A stretch of DNA of 64,000 bases from Glandiceps talaboti (GCF_964340395.1 NC_135555.1:712501-776500), one strand, 5' to 3'; positions 12,958-25,861 are shown, counted from the first letter of the stretch. The notes: a model not told the origin generated them from the letters alone. Made by a program: numbers and translations.

Positions 12958-15216
12958 AAAGTATGTCATTCGTTAGTATGTCATCCATGAATCATTTCCA
13001 CTTAATTGAGAATTATTACAGAGAACCGTATACAGTAACAGTTAACGATGTACAATACACAGTGTATGATTCACTCGTCACGTTCACATTGTTTGTAGGA
13101 TAGTACTCAGATCATATAATTTGATATCATGTATATCTAAGATGTCTTATTTCAATCTCACCATACAACCCTGTCTCTCTAAAACGTGTCTCCCTTTCTC
13201 GCGTATCCCTCTTCTCGTTTCTTCTATATATTTCGCTTCCTCTCTTCTCCCTGTTTTTTTCTATCTCACCTTTATGTCCTCCCACAGTCGAATACCACAC
13301 TTTATTCTGGCATCACATTTTAATTTTGCATCATGTAAGATTGCTTTTTAGGTGAAAGTAAATCCCATCACAATTTAGAGGAAAGCGTCGATAGAGATCA
13401 ACAGCCGTGCATCAATTACCCGATTTGACTTTTGACGAAAAGTCACCTGTTTTGTCATATGGAACCTCCTCTGGTCGCTGGGCTTGAAAAAGTCTGCACA
13501 CCTCATTGATATTCCATGCGGTATATTAGACAATTAGATCGCAGTCTAATAATAAGTCATTTAAAGGCAGCTGCCGAGGTGTTTGCGCCTATTCATTTAT
13601 TTTGTGCCCCATTGTGTGTTTGACACCAGATGTGTCACCTCGCTAAAAGGCTGCTCTAACTGGTTACCATTGAAGAAGATGAAGAATTAGAATGATGGGA
13701 CGTCCTAAATAATCCACAGGGGTGTACGCCTCACTATTTCTCTACGAAAAGCTGCTACAATAATTTACCGTGTTCACCAGTGACAGAAACGAAGAAGTCC
13801 TGTATAGAATGGTCAAGGGATTTTAACTTTTACATCTTTTCAACGACAAGACTACCCTTATTCATCGAAAAATCCCGGACTCGTTCATTATTTTCTAAAT
13901 ACCACATGAAAACATTTACTATTGATAAAACAGCAATTACAAAACACCCCGGTACATGTACACAAATCCTTCCACACAAGAAAAAAACACATACACACAA
14001 GAACACGTTGAATGGGTAGCTATTGAATTTGGAAACACTTGAATACATCCATGCCTATTGAAATATATTAAATGGTTCGGACCAGTCCTTGTAATATCCG
14101 TAATGCTTGTTAATTTCCATATTTATTGTTCGGAATACATTATGAGGTGTCACCTTAGTGTTGTGTTACTCGACATATATCATTCCCGTTCACACGTTTA
14201 AGTTTATTACAGTTCGGCGTTATTTCAACTGATCTGTCTGAGGGAGCTTTCCATTGTCTGGGCGAAGGCTGTTGCATTTAGCAGTCTTCTCTGAAATGGA
14301 CATTTGATATGAACATCGTCTGATACTGATCCAGCACCCAAGAGTTATTTGGTTCCAATTTTTCCATCGATCGATCATAGAAATGTACAATTGACAAGCG
14401 TTTACAAATCTCGATGGAAACCGGGAAAGGGCGAAATAATTTTCGATTAGTCATGTATGTGTGTCAGGGGGCACAACGTTCACTGTATGCATCTATATAG
14501 CTTTACCGCATTCTCACCTGTATACATGCTCTAGACGGCAAGGCGCCATTTACACACGAGGAAATTTACAATGACTGCGTGAAATGGAATCCCGGTATAT
14601 TTGAAGGATGTAGAGGAAATGAAGTAAACAACTGTGATGGAATAGATGTAGGGATTGTGTACATAATCCAGAAGACATCGAAATAATGAATACAAGAGAA
14701 AGCTTATAGAGATGATATTTATCCAAGGATCTATACAGAATGGGAATCAACTGGCTTCAAATAGGAAAGCCGCTGGCTGTAATCTGAAACATTCGCTGCT
14801 TTAATAACCATATTTTCTCAAAGGATTTTTGCAGGACACGACAATCTGACTATAATGAAGATGTGTGGTTTAAAAACTACATAAAGGTTGCCATAAATGT
14901 TAACCTCCAAACTATACTGTGCCAACAACGTAGTGGATTTACTAAACATTCTTGAATATACATTTCTACTGTACATTTCCATCATCGCTATAAATGAACA
15001 ATAAGATCTTGTCCTCACTCTTCTCTCTTTTGTTCATTTCATCGACACCCGTGCATCTGTGTTATTTTTTGGAGACAGTGTAAATTGATATTAACTGAAC
15101 AATCATGCAACTACAAAGATAACGTAATGGTATTGATTAGTTTCTCATTAATTAACTAATTAAGTAACGAATACCATTTGACAGTGAATCGCTGTTGAAG
15201 TAAATACTCGGTTGCC

Positions 15217-15347
15217 ATGTATAGCTACATTAGAAAACGTCGTTATATTCTTGTCGCTTTCGCCTTTCTTTTTTTCTTCGCCTGTTGGATATGGATATTC
15301 GTCAATACCGGTACTACTTCCAAAGAGCCGCCTTCCGGCAGTTTAAT
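15217..15347 (+). CDS. exostosin-like gene, coding exon 1 (signal anchor)
   Basis: Encodes 43 residues plus two bases: a short cytoplasmic tail with KRR, a single membrane span rich in F/A/W/I, and the start of the lumenal stem. It ends AT|GTGAGT and joins to the G at 16691. The first methionine of the long exon-2 frame (16665) lies upstream of the acceptor and is not the real start. Confidence 0.8.
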
Positions 15348-18062
15348 GTGAGTACTTATTTATTTCACCATCGTATGGAATATATATGAAAGATTGCAGT
15401 GTCTCAATTAGCACTGTGTTCATTGGTGGTTGTGTTGAATATTCACGAGTACCCGTGTAGTACCGTGTACGTTCTGGTTTCCAAGTAATGTTAGAATGGT
15501 GACGTAGCTCATATTACGACCCTTTGGCAATTTGATGAAATCAGTGTACTGTGAAATAAAAACGACGTGATTTCTCCATTGATTGCACAGTTTTCTTATA
15601 TCACGAAAATGTCATGTTGTTGTATCGTTTCAAATCAATCTACAAAACTCTTGCTCAAATTCACGTGCGTGTTTTTTTAAGTCATAATTTGCTTAATCCT
15701 TGCACGTTCATTGTCAGTATTCGTGCAACGTTTTACTCAGACAAGTGTGTTATATTTTGTGCTTATTGAGCAACTAGGCCACGGGGACGATAACTAATAA
15801 ATACAGCACATCTCTTTAAAATGCTATGGTTTTGTAGTGTATACAAGCAATTGTAACACTCAATTTGGCAATCATGGCGTACAAACAGTCAGAAACACCG
15901 AAAATGAGCTGATATTTTGATAGGTGAATTCATTCGAGATGTTTTAAAGGTTTGATAGTGCTTTCTACTTGTTATTCGATGTGTTGTACCTGTTTACGGT
16001 TCGTACGGTATATTCTTTCAATCTCTCATTCCGTTTAAAAATGAGAGATTGAACGGACTATACCATAAACACAGTAAACATGCTAGGTGTGTCGATATAC
16101 TGTCAACCACTGTGATGTCAATAGACATAGTCAAGACTCTAAACTAACCATATGGGTGAGGATTGAGAATAAAATGTTTTCAATTCTGTTTATATCGTTC
16201 TACATTGTGTTTGTATCGGATTGCAGATGAATCAATAGAAGACACGGAGCTCTAAGTGTACTCTCAGACCACTATATAGAATTCTCTAGAGTGGTCTGAG
16301 TGAATTAGAACTAGAATTAATTCAGAAACTAATATGCATGGAATGACAGAGCGTACAGTCAATGGCAATACAGGTGACAAATCCCAACTCACTGAATGCA
16401 TTCTTGTTGGTTTAAACTAAATACTATTTTCGGAGAATCATCATACATCATATTTCTACGTACGAAACGGCGAAAATATTCGTCTATATAAAATTTGACA
16501 CAGAGACAAATAAGGATAGATAACTTATCAATGATGTATAATGATGTTTTGAGAGTAGACATTATTTCAAAAATCACAAGAATAATTAAATATTCATCGT
16601 ACAAGTAAAAGCCATCGTCATTGATGCAGCTTTTAGTAAATACTACATCGTTAATATAAACTCAGTGTATGTGTGTAATTTTGTTATCAGGTTCCAAGAA
16701 AACACTGCCCCGGAAAAAACGAACAGAGCTGATACGAGTGAAACAATACACATGGAACAAAATAATGTGGACGTGGAGGGCAGTCTAACTAATGAAGACA
16801 CAGGTGGTCACGTCATCGAAAAATATCCAGTGAAGCCATTCAAAATATATGTGTATGACTTACCATCGAAATTTAATAGAGATCTTGCTCGTTGTGTGCA
16901 GACAATCGATAAATGTTTCCAGTTGGATGAAAACAATTTCGGCATGGGACCAGAGTTGCTAGGATACAAGGATGTCAGTGTGAGAGATACGCATCAATTT
17001 TCATTAGAAGTCATACTTCATGAGAAGATGATGTATTCGTCGTACCGAACTAAGAATGCTAGTGAAGCTGATTTATATTATATACCATTCTACCCAGGTA
17101 TCGCATGCTTCTGTCGATCTTTCCAAAAATCAAGCTTCGATTTAATTACACTACATCAAGAAATGTGGCATTACATCACCGAGAAATGGCCATATTTTGA
17201 TATGGGGAAACCACATGCCATGGCTCTTGCAAAAATAGAGCGGGAACATTGGAGCCAGAGATGTGGAATTCTGTCTGAATTCGACTACGCCAATGAAATC
17301 CAGTTTATTGGAATCGAAGAAGAATACAATCCGGCGTACAGAAGTTACTTCAAAAGGAGTGAACAACACATCCTTGTTGCGCCGTATCCCAGTTACGGTC
17401 ATCTCCTAGCAACAAAACACACTCGCTCAAACGCGCGCACTGTCAACTTTTATGATCCCCCAGAAACAACTAGTACAAATACAAACAGAAATATCCTGGT
17501 GTTCATGGCAGCAAGTGATAGAAATAACCATGAACTACGTGAAATTTTGAAATCCCAGATGAACTGGACAAAAGAGACTTATGAGTCATACATGACGTCA
17601 CACCCTAGTGACTACGAAGATTATACGTACGAAGGCGTTTGGTACGTTACACCAGAGTGTGCGCATCCGACCAAATTACCCACCATGCAATGGATGCAAC
17701 ATAGCATTTTTTGCTTACAGCCACCGGGAGATTCGCCGACGCGGAAATCCTTCTACGACGCGATTGTCGCCGGCTGCATCCCCGTTATCTTTTTACCTGA
17801 ATATCTGAATGTAAAATATCCATTTCAGAGACATATAAATTACAGTGAATTCACATTAAATTTCGGACTCGAAACGTTCATGTTTGAGGAACCCGATATT
17901 GTTGAGATGCTGAGAGATATGCCTGATGAAACAGTAGAATTTCTACAAAATAATCTTGCCAAAGTTAGAAGGTATTTACAGTACTCCTACCCGTCATCAT
18001 CAAAAAGTCAAGACGCCTTCCATATGATACTCAAAGAACTCCAGGCAGTTTTTAAATTCTAA
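15217..18062 (+). CDS. exostosin-domain (GT47) glycosyltransferase, two exons
   Basis: Coding exons are 15217-15347 and 16691-18062, joined in phase 2 (AT|G) across a GTGAGT/CAG intron to give 500 residues. Residues about 11-29 form a hydrophobic signal anchor after a basic KRR stretch, the layout of a type II Golgi enzyme. After a polar stem the exostosin domain begins near residue 94 with KIYVYDLPSKFN, continues through EADLYYIPFY (169-178), and holds the GT47 core CLQPPGDSPTR followed by KSFYDAIVAGCIPVIF (385-411). That core is the likely sugar-nucleotide-binding region. The single-domain arrangement resembles plant MUR3/XGT-type GT47 enzymes more than animal EXT1/EXT2, which carry an additional GT64 domain. 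Donor and acceptor sugars cannot be read from sequence. The start was chosen because it alone supplies a membrane anchor and joins in frame. Confidence 0.88.
16263..16300. repeat. 38-bp hairpin in the exostosin-gene intron
   Basis: CTCAGACCACT and its reverse complement AGTGGTCTGAG flank a short AT-rich centre. A matching CTCAGACCACTAGAG end occurs at 1654-1668, so this may be a minimal relic of a foldback element family. A second small hairpin (AATCTCTCATT / AATGAGAGATT) lies at about 16020-16053. Confidence 0.6.
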
Positions 18063-18454
18063 GGGAAAATATTTTATCAATTTTGATATATTTTCTTTTC
18101 AAGCAATACCTCTGACTTTTATAGCATACATTCTGATTGTGCTTCTATGCAATATTTCGAGCCCTGTTCTGCAGATCACATTCGTTTATTTCTCAAATGA
18201 AGTTCCATCCATATTTGAACTTTCCAAGACGCCAATTACTGCCCTAAATTCGTAACTATATTTACATAATTTGCTCGTAAGTTACACCTCCGGGTCACAG
18301 GGTCAAGACCTCGTGAAATCTGGTAAATGACAAACAGGCAAAGTACAATGTAACTGTATAATTTAAAGCCTGGCTTTTCCAATCTTTTCGAGAAAGGGAA
18401 TTTATTTCGAATATTGAGGAAAAAAAGATGCACGCGAATTTCGTGGAGATTAAA

Positions 18455-19005
18455 TAATTTAATTACGATATTAGAACTGGAATAAAATATCGTCACGGTG
18501 AAAGTTGTGATTAATTAATTTTATTACGATATTAGAACTGGAATAAAATATCGCCACGGTGAAAGTTGTGATTAATTAATTTTATTACGATATTAGAACT
18601 GGAATAAAATATCGCCACGGTGAAAGTTGAGATTAATTAATTTTATTACGATATTAGAACTGGAATAAAATATCGCCACGGTGAAAGTTGAGATTAATTA
18701 ATTTTATTACGATATTAGAACTGGAATAAAATATCGCCACGGTGAAAGTTGAGATTAATTAATTTTATTACGATATTAGAACTGGAATAAAATATCGCCA
18801 CGGTGAAAGTTGAGATTAATTAATTTTATTACGATATTAGAACTGGAATAAAATATCGCCACGGTGAAAGTTGAGATTAATTAATTTTATTACGATATTA
18901 GAACTGGAATAAAATATCGCCACGGTGAAAGTTGAGATTAATTAATTTTATTACGATATTAGAACTGGAATAAAATATCGCCACGGTGAAAGTTGTGATC
19001 GAGAA
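18455..19005. repeat. 61-bp minisatellite, 9 copies
   Basis: Nine nearly identical 61-bp units, each containing CGATATTAGAACTGG, AATAAAATATCG and CACGGTGAAAGTTG. The last motif recurs at 18498, 18559 and then every 61 bp to 18986. Copies differ by only one or two bases (GTGATT/GAGATT, CGTCAC/CGCCAC), so the expansion is recent. Each unit includes an AATAAA hexamer in the orientation of the exostosin-like gene, whose stop is about 400 bp upstream. Confidence 0.95.
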
Positions 19006-19612
19006 TTCAATTTGGAGAATATATACTATATAGATTAGGAAAGGGATAACAAACAGACAATGAATCAACACATAGCTTTCAGATGATGTTTCTTTGTTAT
19101 GTTAATTTTTGTGTTCTAATTAATTAATGAATTTCCTGCTTATTTATTGATTGTACATAGTCACGGTGATTGATATTTGCAATATCAAAGCCATCTGGTT
19201 AGTTTCAGATACAAATTAAATTATTTTACATGATTAATATGACAAAGCTCTAAATATCAAATCAATACATCAAAGTCATTTTAAAATTTCAATATGGACA
19301 TTAATTTATTGAACAAAAACCCAGTCATTGATATCATGACAAATTATTGAATAATTTGTAGGTATTTGATTTATATGAAATGTGATTGATTTCACTTGAT
19401 TGACGTTGCTTTCGGCTAGTCTGTAAAATATGCATTGTTAATTTCACTTTCACAAGTGTACATAAATCAGATCTTATAGAAATCTTACTCACATAAAGTC
19501 TATTCCTGGTTTGACCTAGATTTTTACCTAGCTATATAAAACAGAACGAAAAGTAACACCTTGTAGTTAAGGCAATCTACTTTTCCGTAATGAGCATTAC
19601 ATCTTCTCTTGT

Positions 19613-19661
<49 letters not shown>

Positions 19662-20717
19662 ATGCGCGCGCGCGCGCGTGTGTGTGTGTGCGTGCGAACA
19701 CGTGCGCATGGATGGATAGATGCATGTATGTATGTATTGACGGATGAAAGAATGGACAGATGAAAGTGTCCGTGCATGTGTCTGTCTTAAATTCAGGAAC
19801 TCCAACAACAAATTGACGTGCTGCAATGTTGGAAAATTTGGTAGGAAACATTCACCTCTGAAAACAACAGTTGATTGGAAAATGAAACTACATTTTAACA
19901 AGCCCATTGTGCTAATTCAGACGATTCTTGTCGAATTGACATTACAACTACCAGTACCTGTAAAAAGACCATCAAGTAAACACCATTTACCCCAACTTGA
20001 TTATGACCATTCTTATTGCCGGACGTATTTGGGCGGTAAAAATCAGCAAGTCATACATAGACTTAAAGACCCCACCAATAATTTCCTGTGTTGGTTGGAT
20101 ATCATATTTTCATTAAATTATTTCCTGGTTATAAAAGGAATCATATCTATTGTTATCTAATTTTTTACACATGTTGTGGAAGTACGGAGAGGGTTGCGAA
20201 TCTTTTACACGTGATGTGGCAATATGGAGAGGGTTAGGATTCAAACTCATGGTACCATCTCATAACTAGCATCCTAGCAACACATAGCAACAGTGGACGA
20301 GTGCCCTCACCATTGATACAATATATACATGGAATACTTTATACAACATACACTATATATGTGTCTTTATATCGACTTTAACTCTGATCAGAAACCATAC
20401 AGCATGAAGCCACAAGATTGTGACATGAAGTCATTTAAAGACAAACTAGAGATAGTGCGGTGGTCCGCAAGTGTCCGGCATCGCTTATTTCAGAAAAATC
20501 AAGACAAAATAAAAAATTTAAATTTAAATTTTTGACATTAAAACTTTAAAAATCGACAAGGATATTTCCTTGTGTACATAAACAGTTTAGCATGGCAGCT
20601 CTAAAGCATGTTCTGTATGACGTCATTGTGATGTTATTTCAATAAATAAAAATTTATATAAAAATATTCATGAATGAGTGTTTGAAATTCAATTTTATTC
20701 TATATCGTTATCATTTT
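19006..20717. other. AT-rich intergenic stretch
   Basis: No supported gene. It contains a (TG)n tract at about 19613-19695 with a CATGCGCGCG core. A 138-codon open frame at 19744-20160 has no recognisable domain. Two similar 40-bp blocks around 20161-20240 share TTTTACAC-TG-TGTGG followed by GGAGAGGGTT. Confidence 0.55.
19613..19695. repeat. (TG)n microsatellite with CG core
   Basis: Long (TG)n tract interrupted by CATGCGCGCGCGCGCG and then resumed. The composition matches the purine-pyrimidine tract near 10.5 kb. Confidence 0.95.
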
Positions 20718-20898
20718 AGAGTCCAGCTGTACATTGGGGTGAGGCATTCTGGGAAACAAAATTAGGAGCTAAGCATCTCGTTAACCTATGCCCAAAAAAT
20801 ACTCAGGTTATTCTTTTAAGCATATGTTTTAAGTGATTAGGAGCTCCTAACTTTGTTTGTTTCCCAGAATGCCTCACCCCAGTGTACAGCAGGACTCT
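20718..20898. mobile_element. foldback MITE with ~50-bp terminal inverted repeats
   Basis: The left arm (20718-20770) begins AGAGTCCAGCTGTACA and includes GGGGTGAGGCATTCTGGG. The right arm (20839-20898) is its reverse complement with few mismatches and ends TGTACAGCAGGACTCT. The arms enclose about 70 bp. No clear target duplication was found. A related half-element occurs at 61.08 kb, showing the sequence is dispersed. No coding capacity. Confidence 0.8.
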
Positions 20899-20990
20899 TC
20901 TGAGCCAGAAATGCCAATTTTCATAACTTTATTTTAGAAAGGTTACATGATGCAGAATTGTTGAAAATTCATTTTCTGGATTCCCTCAGC

Positions 20991-22852
20991 ATAATGAAAT
21001 GCAGCTTGGGTAAAACCCCATCCAGTGGTTGCAGTTTGGATAAAATCCCATCCAGTGGTTGCAGCTTGGACAAAATCCCATCCAGTGGTTGCAGCTTGGA
21101 CAAAATCCCTTCCAGTGGTTGCAGCTTGGACAAAACCCCATGCAGTGGTTGCAGCTTGGACAAAATCCCTTCCAGTGGTTGCAGCTTGGACAAAATCCCA
21201 TCCAGTGGTTGCAGCTTGGACAAAATCCCATCCAGTGGTTGCAGCTTGGACAAAATCCCATCCAGTGGTTGCAGCTTGGATAAAACCCCTTCCAGTGGTT
21301 GCAGCTTGGACAAAATCCCATCCAGTGGTTGCAGCTTGGACAAAATCCCATCCAGTGGTTGCAGCTTGGACAAAACCCCATGCAGTGGTTGCAGCTTGGA
21401 CAAAATCCCATCCAGTGGTTGCAGCTTGGACAAAACCCCATGCAGTGGTTGCAGCTTGGACAAAATCCCTTCCAGTGGTTGCAGCTTGGACAAAATCCCT
21501 TCCAGTGGTTGCAGCTTGGACAAAATCCCTTCCAGTGGTTGCAGCTTGGACAAAATCCCTTCCAGTGGTTGCAGCTTGGACAAAATCCCTTCCAGTGGTT
21601 GCAGCTTGGACAAAATCCCATCCAGTGGTTGCAGCTTGGATAAAATCCCTTCCAGTGGTTGCAGCTTGGACAAAACCCCATCCAGTGGTTGAAGCTTGGA
21701 CAAAACCCCATCCAGTGGTTGAAGCTTGGACAAAACCCCATCCAGTGGTTGAAGCTTGGACAAAACCCCATCCAGTGGTTGCAGCTTGGATAAAACCCCA
21801 TCCAGTGGTTGCAGCTTGGACAAAACCCCATCCAGTGGTTGAAGCTTGGACAAAACCCCATCCAGTGGTTGCAGCTTGGACAAAACCCCATCCAGTGGTT
21901 GAAGCTTGGACAAAACCCCATCCAGTGGTTGCAGCTTGGATAAAACCCCATCCAGTGGTTGCAGCTTGGATAAAACCCCATCCAGTGGTTGCAGCTTGGA
22001 CAAAACCCCATCCAGTGGTTGCAGCTTGGACAAAATCCCTTCCAGTGGTTGCAGCTTGGACAAAATCCCTTCCAGTGGTTGCAGCTTGGACAAAATCCCT
22101 TCCAGTGGTTGTAGCTTGGATAAAACCCCATCCAGTGGTTGCAGCTTGGACAAAACCCCATGCAGTGGTTGCAGCTTGGACAAAACCCCATCCAGTGGTT
22201 GCAGCTTGGACAAAATCCCTTCCAGTGGTTGCAGCTTGGACAAAATCCCTTCCAGTGGTTGTAGCTTGGATAAAACCCCATCCAGTGGTTGAAGCTTGGA
22301 TAAAACCCCATGCAGTGGTTGCAGCTTGGATAAAACCCCATCCAGTGGTTGCAGCTTGGACAAAACCCCATCCAGTGGTTGCAGCTTGGATAAAACCCCT
22401 TCCAGTGGTTGCAGTTTGGATAAAACCCCATCCAGTGGTTGCAGCTTGGACAAAACCCCATCCAGTGGTTGCAGCTTGGACAAAATCCCATCCAGTGGTT
22501 GCAGCTTGGATAAAACCCCATCCAGTGGTTGCAGCTTGGATAAAACCCCATCCGGTGGTTGCAGCTTGGATAAAACCCCATCCGGTGGTTGCTCTAATGT
22601 CATCTAATGCCATTGGTTGCAGCTTGGACAAAACCCCATCCAGTGGTTGCAGCTTGGACAAAACCCCATCCAGTGGTTGCAGCTTGGACAAAACCCCATC
22701 CAGTGGTTGAAGCTTGGATAAAACCCTATCCAGTGGTTGCAGCTTGGATAAAACCCCATCCAGTGGTTGAAGCTTGGATAAAACCCCATGCAGTGGTTGA
22801 AGCCTGGATAAAACCCCATCCAGTGGTTGCTCTAATGTCATCTAATGCCATG
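20991..22852. repeat. 30-bp satellite-like array, ~60 copies
   Basis: Head-to-tail 30-bp units of the form GCAGCTTGGACAAAA followed by TCCCATCCAGTGGTT. Variant positions are C/T in GGACAAA/GGATAAA, ACCCC/ATCCC, CCATCC/CCTTCC/CATGCAG and GCAGC/GAAGC. Variants are clustered: GAAGC types lie mostly at 21.68-21.91 kb, and ATCCCTTCC types at 21.45-21.65 kb and 22.02-22.26 kb. This is the pattern expected from local unequal exchange. The flank sequence GGTTGCTCTAATGTCATCTA closes the array at about 22587-22606 and again at 22825-22844, so the last block of about 238 bp is a duplicated array end. The unit length is a multiple of three and stop-free in every frame. Confidence 0.97.
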
Positions 22853-25800
22853 ACTATGTTGAAGAGACTATGTTACATATGTCATAAATGTATGGTGGGT
22901 ATGGACTGCATATAATGACTAATTTGCATAATTAATATTTTCCAATTTGGTGATAATTTCTCAATGCTTGCCCTGAGTTCCATCTACATCTAATGTTGTG
23001 ACTATGTTGATGGTATAATGTCACATACAGTATGCACTACAGGCATGATGGGTGTGCATTTTTATGTACCGTGCATTGTTGTATTTGTCAAACATTAGAC
23101 ATGTACCAACATACCATACCAACTTCTAACATACATAGTTTTAGTTTCTGTTTACTAGCTTTGTTTACAATAAGCTTTACATCTTGACTGCATTCATATC
23201 CTGAATTACAACTACCACACTTTATCATAAATATCAACTTTTATTTCATAAATAAAATCTCTACAAAAGGAGAGAAAGTTCTTCCCTTTGTGCAAGTGTC
23301 AACTTACAACTACTGATTACTACAACCTACAACTTACATGTCACTGATGCTATCTACAGGACAATGATAACACCTAACTACACAACACAGGTTCCAAAAT
23401 ATGGGTAGAATTACAAAACCTCTGATTTTATTGAAAATCTCCTTACCTAAAGAATGGTACAATGTATAGAGATCCTAACTATTGTGAAATCTTCTTTTTC
23501 ACAAATACTGCACAAGATAATTTATTTGAAGGCATACTTGGAACATAAATGTGAAATGTAATGTATGGATATCATAAAGATGGTGATGCAGGTAAATAAT
23601 GTGATGTTGGTAAATAATGCCATTTATATCTAAGTGCACATCTCATGAAGACTGGGCAAAACTTTTCATACAACAACAACTTTGTATTGATAAAACTGTA
23701 ACAGTAACAACCAAACCTTTGATAAAACTGTGCCAGTAACAACCAAACCTTTGCTCTAATTTCATTAAAACCTAACCATCATAGTCTCTATCATTTTGCT
23801 GGACTTCAAAAACAGGCTGAAGTAAAAAAAAATACTTTGGGCTTAGTGTTCGTAACTCTTGCTCTTATTTCATATGCATCACTCCATTAGTGCATCATGT
23901 CAAACCCTGGCACAGCTGTATGAACAAAGTCAACTTAAAGAAGATTATGTTGTTTTTTTACTAGATTGTGATTCTAAATGCTACCATGTGTTTAAACAAA
24001 TATTAAATCACGGATAGAATAAGTGCATTGCTGACCAGTACTGGAAATAAAAATTGACTAATCCGTGAAATCTTTAAAGAAAAAAAAGTGTCCCACAAAA
24101 TGGAGCAAGAATCTTAGAATTGTTTTGTAATAATTCACTATTTGAATATTGTAATGTTTACCATATTTCTATACACTTTGGCAGCCATTTTGAATTCAAC
24201 TTACTGCAGCCATAGTGTAGTCTTCTTGATTTATCTATAGTTGCCATCTTGAATCTAATATGGTTAACATGACAAATGCAGATAAATTCGGTGCTAAATT
24301 TAGACTTTCCATATTCAGGTATTGCATTAGTTTCACAAATTTCGATTTGATACAAACGCTGAGTTCAAAATTTTTACAACTCTTTTTTTAAAGTCATTTA
24401 CGTTTAAGATGAATATCAAATGCAAGGAAAAAAATCATTTAAATTAAGCAATTTACAAATTTTCTATAACTTTTAAATTCGACATCACCTTAAAATGGTC
24501 GTTTCATTTACATATGTGCACTTCTATCAAACAAACGATTTTCCTATGATAAGTGAAACAATGAATATCTCAGATGTAAAGTCTAACGTTACAGACATAG
24601 AACTTAGAAGCAGATATTTCAGTTGTTTGATCTATGATCTTCTCTTCTTCTTTCACTATACAAACTATCAATTTAACATCATGAATAGCGCCCTCACAGA
24701 TTTCTTTGTGCACTCACTATACTTGTTGTGCAGTGACATAGTTGACAGAGACAGCATAGCTTTGACAACAACAACAACAACAACAACAACAACATACATG
24801 TAATTATCTTCTTTCAAAAATCACCAAAATTATTACTTCAACAGAGCAAGTACATTTCCATTTGAAATTCACAATCGACCACAGATGTTTGTCATTTTAT
24901 GTAACCTCCAAAAATTATTAGTATGAACATTTCCACTAACATCAAGAAATGCTTTCAGTCTTAGTAAATAGAGACAAGTGTGGTGTTTGTAATATTTCAA
25001 ACATAGATCCATGCTATCTAATAAACACATATACCTTCACATATAAACTTAATATTTGTGTCTGTCTTACAGAAAAATAACTCACTTTTACTCAGAAATT
25101 CCTTATCCTAAAGCTCTAATATAGGTTAGTCTTTGGCTGTACATTTGAAGTCATTCTGCATTTTGATGTCTGTTTATTAAGTTTTAAAAAGTGAGATACC
25201 TTTCAGGATAGTTTAGTTTTACTAAATGTTTATTATAATAAATCTAAGCATGGTTTGTGTTGTAACATTTTCCTTCAAGTCAAATACATGTATTCCAAAA
25301 AATACAAACATCATATTACCAATGGTATAAATTTAGAAGAGTTAGAAATCTCACTATTAAAATGACAAGTGCTCTGTTACTGTCACTTCTAACAGTTCTA
25401 TCGTGTTGAATTATGTTACTGTCGTCATACATCAAAGTCTCACAAGTGCAACTCTACTTCAGAAATCTTATGATATCAATACTGCATACAGAAAACATTG
25501 ATAGAGCTGACAATACAACAGTGCCCTCATTTAGTTCAACCATGGTAGAGGGCGTAGTCACGTTATACCCATGTACTGTGAATGATACAAGTGTTTGCCC
25601 CCAAAAAAGAAGAAGAATTGTTTCTGGTCAGCATGCGCATCACTGACATACCCTCGCCTCGGTCTTTTTTTAAGACAACTAAAAGACAACTGCAGATTCA
25701 ATCATGAACAAGAACACACACTTGCTCTAAAGTACTAAATAAAAAGAACAGTAACTGCCATAAATAGTAGATTGAGCGACAGGTTTGTTGAGAATAACAA

Positions 25801-25861
25801 AAAACAAAAGCAAAAAAACCATGTCATCACATCACTTCAGACAAATGTCCTGACCAGAAAC

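Larger units (their letters stand above)
5573..15216. other. intergenic region between SLC10-like and exostosin genes
   Basis: About 9.6 kb with no coding exon I can support. It contains a 2-3 copy repeat of a TCTTTTTCCAGCATTTTAACT-like unit at 6172-6252, a G-rich run near 6.68 kb, a (GTT)n tract, a long CA/CG-purine tract, a duplicated block near 12.84 kb, and candidate AATAAA hexamers at about 6836 and 7012 that could end the SLC10-like transcript. An unexplained open stretch at 10817-10995 on the minus strand is discussed as a weak exon candidate among the findings. Confidence 0.55.

Noticed and set aside
14540-14690. Short open plus-strand stretch (THEEIYNDCVKWNPG...)
   Set aside because: No recognised family, no convincing splice pair, and it ends in stops.
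16665-16690. ATG at 16665 as start of the exostosin protein
   Set aside because: It lies before the CAG acceptor at 16690; the upstream exon gives a signal anchor and joins in phase.
19744-20160. 138-codon plus-strand frame
   Set aside because: No domain, low-complexity start inside a microsatellite flank, and no splice or homology support.
20943-22841. Very long open frames (about 530-630 codons) on both strands
   Set aside because: They are produced by a 30-bp tandem repeat that lacks stops in all six frames. No start context, domain or splice signal supports a protein.
20991-22852. CRISPR-like regular 30-bp repeat
   Set aside because: Units are directly adjacent with no unique spacers, and the sequence is animal nuclear DNA with spliced genes.
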